Shown in pieces: positions 55,063 through 64,000 of a DNA stretch of 64,000 nucleotides (its first letter is position 1; each line of letters opens with the position of its first letter). The notes under the pieces were generated by a model. The model saw nothing but the letters and a program-made list of their open reading frames with translations, made no database searches and had not been told where the DNA came from. The DNA is from Salarias fasciatus (taxonomy: Eukaryota; Chordata; Actinopteri; Blenniiformes; Blenniidae): assembly GCF_902148845.1 (NCBI RefSeq), contig NC_043748.1, forward strand, positions 13,546,445 through 13,610,444, written 5' to 3'. The translations under genes and the position numbers were made by a program.

Positions 55063-55776
55063 GTCTGTCGTCAGTCGCGTCATCGAGGTCCTGTTTTGAA
55101 CGGCGGAGGCGAGCGGGAGCGTGTCGGCGGCTTTGATACAACCAGTACAACCAGTGTTGTGGTAATTTTTATACTATTTTATCACGGACGACCAATGTGT
55201 TTTTAACCAATGGACTTACATATCTCTGCTAACAAATTTATCCTAAACGGAGGTGGTCACTGAGGGCCGAGTGTACCACCACGCTCCGTCTCACGTTGAC
55301 CTACCTGCGCTAAGCTAGGCTTGACTTACATTTTACCATTTTTACTTGCTCGTTTTTCACCGCCGAGCTTTATCTTCACTGCAATAACTATGAAACAATA
55401 AACGCATTTATTATTTTTGTTTTAGTCAAGTGTGCCTTATGTTATTGAAAGGTTTGCCATCCACATGGGGACCGAAACGTCAATATATGATAGCATGTAG
55501 GCTAATGTTAGCAGCCGGTTGCTAAGAGATCTGATCCTGGACGCTGAGTGTATAAACGTTTTGGGCGAGATATCTGTTTACACTAGTAGTATTTCTCCAA
55601 AGTGCAAAGTTAGACGCATCATTCTAGACGTGGCCTTATAATTAAAACCACAATTCACTCACATCACTGCATGTTTGGAGTTGATCAGTTTTGGGTCCAC
55701 TTGTTCTGCTGCATATATCAGTCTGTTATGAGGCACGTTACAGAGTTGGTTATATGTTCGCTCTTCAGGTGCCACG

Positions 55777-58700
55777 ATGGCGTCGGATATTGTTGCACAG
55801 TTGGCTGACTCCTTGGCCAAGACTGGTGTGGAAGATGGAGAGCTGAGTTATAAAGGACAGGGGAGAAAGCTGGATGATGCTCAGTCAGGTGAGTACTGAA
55901 TGAGAGACCTCAAAGGTCAGTTATCGAATGGAGAAATAGGAATATTTCAGACAAATAGGATGGAAATCAAACATTACTGCATAATTACAATTAGCTGTGC
56001 AATTTCCAATGTGGCCAAATTAGTACATATGCTGTTGCTTATCCAGTAAAAATGCATGAAATGATTTCTAATGCTTTATCTTTTTCCTCTCCCTCTCAAG
56101 TGGAGGAGATAGTGAAGGAGATCCAGGACTTTGAGGGCTTACAGGCCCTGAGGCTGGAGGGAAACACTGTGGGTGTGGAGGCAGCACAGGCTATTGCTAA
56201 AGCCCTGGAAACAAAGAGTGACTTCAAAGTATGTGCATAAAATAAATTCTACATAAACTGGTAACCTACTTTTCTAGTGCAGTCAACACTGAAAACTCAA
56301 AGCTTTTTCCTTTCTTTGTTGTTTTTTTTTTTACTTTCAGCGCTGTTATTGGAGTGACATGTTCACAGGTCGCCTCCGCTCTGAGATCCCACCTGCCTTG
56401 GTAAAGTACTTACCCTGCTGTACTGCTGACCCTGAAGGATAAAGTGCATCTTATAAGACTGATTCATTACTAATACTCAGGTTTTTTTGGTTTTTTCTTT
56501 GTGTGACAGAATTCATTGGGTGATGCTCTGATGCTGGCGGGAGCCAGGCTGACGGTTCTGGACCTCAGCGATAATGCATTTGGACCAGATGGGGTGAAGG
56601 GCATCGAGAACTTGCTCAAAAGCACCGCCTGTTTCACCTTACAAGAGTTGCGGCTCAACAACTGTGGCATGGGAATCGGAGGTGGCAAGGTGTGTAAGGA
56701 GAGAAAACGTGGCTGTGATGATGTGTTATTGCTCTTACTGGGGGTTTTACTAAATCCTTTCAGCTTTAATTAGGATATGCTGCTGAATGTGCACTGTTGA
56801 CTCCACAGATCTTGGCCGCTTCATTGACCCATTGCCATAAAAAATCCAGTGCAGAGGCCTCCCCCCTCAGTTTGAAAGTGTTTGTTGCAGGAAGAAACCG
56901 ACTAGAAAATGACGGTGCCACCGCCCTCGCTCAAGCCTTCCAGGTATAGGACAAACTGATCTTTGACTTTTCAATAATGTGCTGATAAATTGCTTTGATA
57001 TTTTTCTTGAAATATAAAAATTGTCATGCTACACTTTTATGCTATCACTTATGATGAAATTCAAGTTTTGAAGATTTTGACAGTGCTGAAATTCTGCTGC
57101 TCTTCTCTGTCCAAACACGTGAGCTAGCCGTGTAACTAGATGAATCTTACAGTTACTGTTGGTTTTCTCAGTTGATGGGCAGCCTGGAGGAGGTCCACAT
57201 GCCTCAGAATGGCATCAATCACGCCGGCATCACCGCTCTGGCCTCGGCCATGCAACAGAACAAAGCACTGCGAATCCTCAACCTGAATGACAACACTTTC
57301 ACAGAGAAGGGGGCTATCGCCATGGCTCAGGTAGGAACAGCCAACGGATGCCAAACACACCACAGATATTTTATGTTTTTATGCAGAGGTGGTATGAAAC
57401 GGCACACACATTCAGAAGACTCAGTGTTATTTATCTGGAGTGAAACTGTTTTTCTGTATTAGTCCTGATTATCATGCCAGTGGGGCGCGGTGGTCACGAG
57501 GTTGGAGCAGTGAGACTGTGACGGAAGTGTCCGGGTTCTGGTCCTCTGAGTCCTACTGAGAGTTGCATGATGTGTGTTTGCGTTCTCACAGGCCCTGAAA
57601 CACCTAGCTAGTGTCCAAGTGATAAACTTCGGAGATTGTCTTGTTCGACCAGCTGGAGCCAAAGCTATCGCAGAAACTGTTTCGGAGGGGCTGCCGATCC
57701 TCAAGGTGAGGGACTTTACCACTTTACCACCAGGTCTGAATATGTCCAAGGTGTCACTTCTTCTCAGAGTAATCATTTTTTACACAGGTGTCTGATGTTT
57801 TGGTTAAGAGTCGGAGTTTATTTGAATTCTTCGAGCCTGTGGGTTTTTTTGGGGATTAATAATCTGGCTACAACCTTTCCCCACATCTGTGAGCTTAAAT
57901 CCATTGTGATAGACTTTAATACTGTATTTTCTCCTGTTCTGTATTCATGACGTACTGTGTGTTTGTTTCAACAGGAACTTAATCTGTCATATGGAGAGAT
58001 TACAGAGGAGGCGGCTCTGGCTGTGGCTCAGTCTGTTAAAGGAAAGGATAAGCTGGAGAAACTCGACTTAAATGGTATGAGATATTGACCACAGCTTTTC
58101 ACACATGTTCCAACTGAAACCCAATTGTCTCTTTCAGATGTTAAAAATAGCTGTAATCAAAAACGCCAGACTCCTCTTTCGACTCCTCCGACTGCACTTT
58201 GTGGAAAAAAATGTCCTCTGTTTCCAGGTAACTGTCTTGGAGAAGATGGCTGCGTAGCTTTAAAAGACGCCATGGAAAGCTTGAACATGGGAGAGATTCT
58301 GGGAACACTCAGGTAACTAACCTGATGGTTTCTTTTCAGCCTTGTCTTTGTGATCATAATACACCTCAGGAGAAAAAGGACAGGAGGCTAGTCTGACAGA
58401 ACTAGAAATACACACTGGTCGTTTAAAAAGACATCGAAGCTCCGAGAACTGGAGCGAGTGCTCGTTGCTCATGAGCCGTGTTTTTTCATGTTCTCCAGCG
58501 ATGATGAGGGAGAGCCTGAAGACGACGAGGATGAGGATGAAGATGACGACGAGGAAGACTTAGAAGACGTGGATGAAGAGGAATTAGAGGAGGAGGAGGA
58601 AGAAGAAGAGGAGGAGGAAGAGGAACACAGTACCAGCAAGGTGGGATAAAAGTCTATGCCTTTGCTCAGAATTTCCATTCAGAAAGCTACATGCACTCCC

Positions 58701-59189
58701 ACTGCCACTCCAGCTGGTGAGGACATGTTTTTATGTGATTACTTTGCTCATGTTATTTATTTCCCGCCTTCCTTTTCTGCCCTCGTAGTTTTCCACTCCA
58801 GTGTCGGCGCCTCGACCGCCAGACGTCTCGTCCTTCCTCAGCTTCCCGTCCCCAGACAAACTGCTGAAACTGGGAGCCAACAGAGCGCTGCTCATCGAGC
58901 AGCAGGTAAACAAACGCATGAGGTTTTCAACTATTTAACATTTTGTTGATCTACTTGTAGATCAATGACTTGTACGATGAGTCTGTTTGGAGATGATTTC
59001 ACTCACTAGTTACGGTTCAGAGGTTGCTGCAGCTTGGACAATTTTTTTTTTTTTTTTTTTTTTGTCCGTCTTTCTGTTTTCAGGTGGACGTTTCAGACGC
59101 TCCAAAAACAGCCGAAGCCTTCCTCAAGATTGCGTCTGTGTACAAGGAAGAAAACAGAGATGTTAAGAATGCGGTGCTGGACAGTATTG
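55777..59189 (+). CDS. rangap1: Ran GTPase-activating protein 1, N-terminal and central part
   Basis: Activates GTP hydrolysis by Ran on the cytoplasmic side of the nuclear pore. Coding exons: 55777-55888, 56101-56228, 56341-56400, 56510-56689, 56809-56943, 57172-57330, 57592-57705, 57975-58074, 58228-58312, 58499-58640, 58789-58905, 59084-59189; 1438 nt, 479 codons. Start [17 protein letters not shown] in CCACGATGG context. Leucine-rich repeats span about 40-355 ([63 protein letters not shown]). An acidic run lies at about 359-400, encoded by one exon. The C-terminal domain begins at [14 protein letters not shown]. The last exon seen ends in phase 1 (ATTG|GTGAGG). About 75 residues, including the SUMO-acceptor region, must lie beyond the window after an intron of at least 4.8 kb. 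Confidence 0.96.
57476..57545 (+). mobile_element. Possible degenerate tRNA-SINE relic in rangap1 intron
   Basis: GGTGGTCACGAGGTTGG and, about 40 bp later, CCGGGTTCTGGTCC resemble box A and box B of a tRNA-derived SINE head. Only about 70 bp remain, so this is tentative. Confidence 0.3.
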
Positions 59190-59592
59190 GTGAGGCTCTT
59201 TGACTTTAGTTGTATTGTATCTGCCCTGGCTGACCCCCAATTTCTACCGGACGCGAAAGCGCCGCGCTGCTCCTTGAAATGTACTGCACTGAGAACCTAT
59301 TCTCTTCTATGAGACAATTTCTACCGGACGTGAAAGCGCCGTGCCGCGTTCCAGAAGCGCCGGCGCCCGCCATGGCACTGGTGATTCGCTTCAGTTCTAT
59401 TTTCTACGCCGCCGCTTCAAAACCTCGTAAATTCACTGTCGTTGAGAAAGCACCAGACAGGAGGTTAAACCGGAAGTTTCAAAATAAAACGCAATGCACG
59501 ACCTCACGGACGTAACTTTTTTCCCCATATGTTATTACGCCGCCTCGGAAGGCACGAGCAGGTCAACAGGGTCCCAGACACAACACGACGCC

Positions 59593-62363
<2,771 letters not shown>

Positions 62364-62489
62364 AATGTAAATAGTTTATTAGTAAATAGTTGTATGTATG
62401 TAAATAGTTTATATTATCGTTAATTGTGTTTTTATTTGTATTTCTTTTTACATAAGTTAAATTGCATGCCTGCTATTTTGGTTACTTAA

Positions 62490-62999
62490 AGGTGCATTAA
62501 GGAATTTTACAACCTTAAAAATACTTATTTTCCACCATAAATATGTTACACATTTTTAATGATGTGTACAATGTGCCCTGATATATTCATTACAAGTACC
62601 TCTAACAGCGCTAAATTGTCACTTGAAAGTTGCAGTGCCGGTCCGGCACCAGAGTTTTTTTGGGGAGAATTTGAAAGGAATGACGTAATGTGCGCTCCAG
62701 CTGGTTAGGTTTCATTTTGTCCACCATTACTCCGCCAGATGCTTAGTGAGCAACAACTGAGCAGGAGCTTCCAGAAAGTAAGAAAAGACTGGCTTCTAGC
62801 ACTGCCACAGCTCCAGCACAGACTCCACCAGGTAAAAGAAACTTAAATTTTACTCGAGCGCTACTAAACGAGCGAAGACGGAGTTCCCCTCTTCCGTGCA
62901 CGGGAGCCACAGGGACGAGTTTTTCACTAAGCTGCATTACGCCCAAGGCCTGCAGGGGGCGCTGTTTCGCATAAAACGTGCAAACTCCTTAAGGCTCCT
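62490..62999. mobile_element. TTAA-flanked MITE (Kolobok/piggyBac-like)
   Basis: The left end AGGTGCATTAAGGAATTT and the inverted right end AGGAGCCTTAAGGAGTTT match at 15 of 18 positions. Both ends are bordered by TTAA (62486-62489 and 63000-63003), the target duplication of Kolobok and piggyBac elements. It is 510 bp long with no transposase frame, so it is a non-autonomous element. The AGG start is not piggyBac-like, so I favour Kolobok. Confidence 0.6.
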
Positions 63000-63207
63000 T
63001 TAAGTTTATAAAACAATTTTTAAAATAAAAGTACTTTCTTACAACTGTCTGATTCCTTGAAGTGAATACTTGTCTGGTTAAAATTCAGATAGGCCTACGG
63101 TTGACGTTTTTTTAGAAAGAGTGGTCTACAATTCCCTGTGTATTGCAAATGAGAAGATGTCTTTTAAAACGTATAACATGTTGGGTCGTACTTTATATAT
63201 ATATATT

Positions 63208-64000
63208 TTTTTTTCTTTTTTTTTTTTTAACTCTTTATTTACAAACTTAACACAAAAACAAACTACAAAACATTGTGGGGTATTACTGTTGCAAGAACAA
63301 ACATTTCACAAGTTTCATTTCACAAGTTTCATAACTGTGTTATATACTGTGTCCACTTCTCCCATCTCTTCTCAAATTTGTCCATTGTTAGTCTTAAGTA
63401 ATGAGTCATTCTTTCCATCCCATAAATTTCGACCATAATTTCTCTCCACTGAGCCACCGTTACAATGTCACTTTTCATCCAGTTCTTCGTTATGGTTTTC
63501 TTGCAGGCCAACAAAATCACTCTATAAAGGTAGATATCCTCCGCATGAATTTCCTCTTTAGATGGTAGACCAAAGTACATAGTCCGTGGATCGTTTGATA
63601 TCTTGTAGCCAAAGATTTCTTCAATTACCTTTACAATATTCTCCCAAAAAGGTCTAACATTTTTACAGGTCCAAAAAACATGAGAATGATTGGCATCCTT
63701 ATCACCACATAGTCTCCAGCACGGTTGTAGACTTTTAAGCTGCTTGCTTTTGATTTGAGGTGTTATAAAATACCTAATTATGTTTTTCCAGCCATATTCC
63801 CTCCATTGTCTGGAGCTGGTTGAAGCATGCTGTGAAAGACAAATAGAATGCCAATCTTCCTCTGACACTTGAAGTTGTAATTCAGTTTCCCACTTTTGTT
63901 TAACATATAATGAATTATTCGTATTACAGTTAGTTAGACATTTATATAGTCTGGATACAATTTTAGAAGGTAATTTTCTGTATGCCCCTCTCACCATTTC
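63208..64000 (-). mobile_element. L1-clade LINE, 3' end with ORF2 C-terminus
   Basis: A minus-strand frame is open from the right edge to a stop at 63329-63331 (about 222 codons). It contains QKWETELQLQVSEEDW, RYFITPQIKSKQLKSLQPCW, the zinc-knuckle-like CWRLCGDKDANHSHVFWTCK and the close KFEKRWEKWTQYITQL, a pattern typical of L1 ORF2 C-termini. A short 3' UTR follows, with AATAAA at 63234-63239 and then an A-rich tail on the minus strand (63208-63228). The open frame suggests a young copy; it continues beyond the window. Confidence 0.85.

Noticed and set aside
58469-58678. Poly-Ser minus-strand frame
   Set aside because: It is the complement of the rangap1 acidic exon.
58682-58715. Small extra rangap1 exon between 58640 and 58789
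   Set aside because: The segment is bordered by AG and GT and reads [11 protein letters not shown], but its 34 nt would break the frame into the conserved [10 protein letters not shown] exon.

Overview
The window is vertebrate nuclear DNA, almost certainly from a ray-finned (teleost) fish. The genes are split into many short exons with GT-AG introns. CA/GT microsatellites are abundant. The repeats are of fish type: a tRNA-derived SINE, an ALP1-like PIF/Harbinger transposon, a TTAA-flanked MITE and L1/Jockey-type LINE pieces. The gene set matches the block that lies on human 22q13.2 (POLR3H, ACO2, TOB2, TEF, ZC3H7B, RANGAP1). Exon boundaries were worked out by hand from splice signals, reading phase and remembered human proteins. 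Coding sums for aco2, tef and zc3h7b are multiples of three.

Layout, left to right: polr3h (minus; exon 1 and the first bases of exon 2, the rest lies off the left edge); a non-coding stretch that is probably a long aco2 3' UTR; aco2 (minus, 18 coding exons, 781 aa, mitochondrial aconitase); a 1.9 kb gap; tob2 (plus, TATA promoter, one non-coding first exon, single coding exon of 400 aa, long 3' UTR); tef (minus, four coding exons plus a second first exon 6.8 kb upstream, long 3' UTR, convergent with tob2); zc3h7b (minus, 21 coding exons, 1044 aa); a 6 kb non-coding stretch with LINE relics and one tRNA-Gln(TTG) gene; and rangap1 (plus, 12 coding exons seen, 479 codons; the C-terminal exons lie off the right edge). 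The last visible rangap1 intron has been invaded by a Harbinger element, a MITE and a minus-strand L1 that runs off the window.

The genes are ordinary housekeeping and regulatory genes and do not form a pathway: Pol III subunit, TCA-cycle enzyme, CCR4-NOT-linked anti-proliferative factor, clock-output PAR bZIP factor, RNA-binding TPR/zinc-finger protein, and Ran GTPase-activating protein. I found no convincing undescribed system. The points most worth following are: a cluster of three CACGTG E-boxes upstream of tef together with a second TATA-driven tef promoter; a GC-AG intron and no visible iron-responsive element in aco2; an LD-repeat block and a GGGGCC tract in zc3h7b; an isolated tRNA-Gln with no nearby Pol III terminator; and a Harbinger element whose transposase lies antisense inside the apparent intron of its partner MADF gene.
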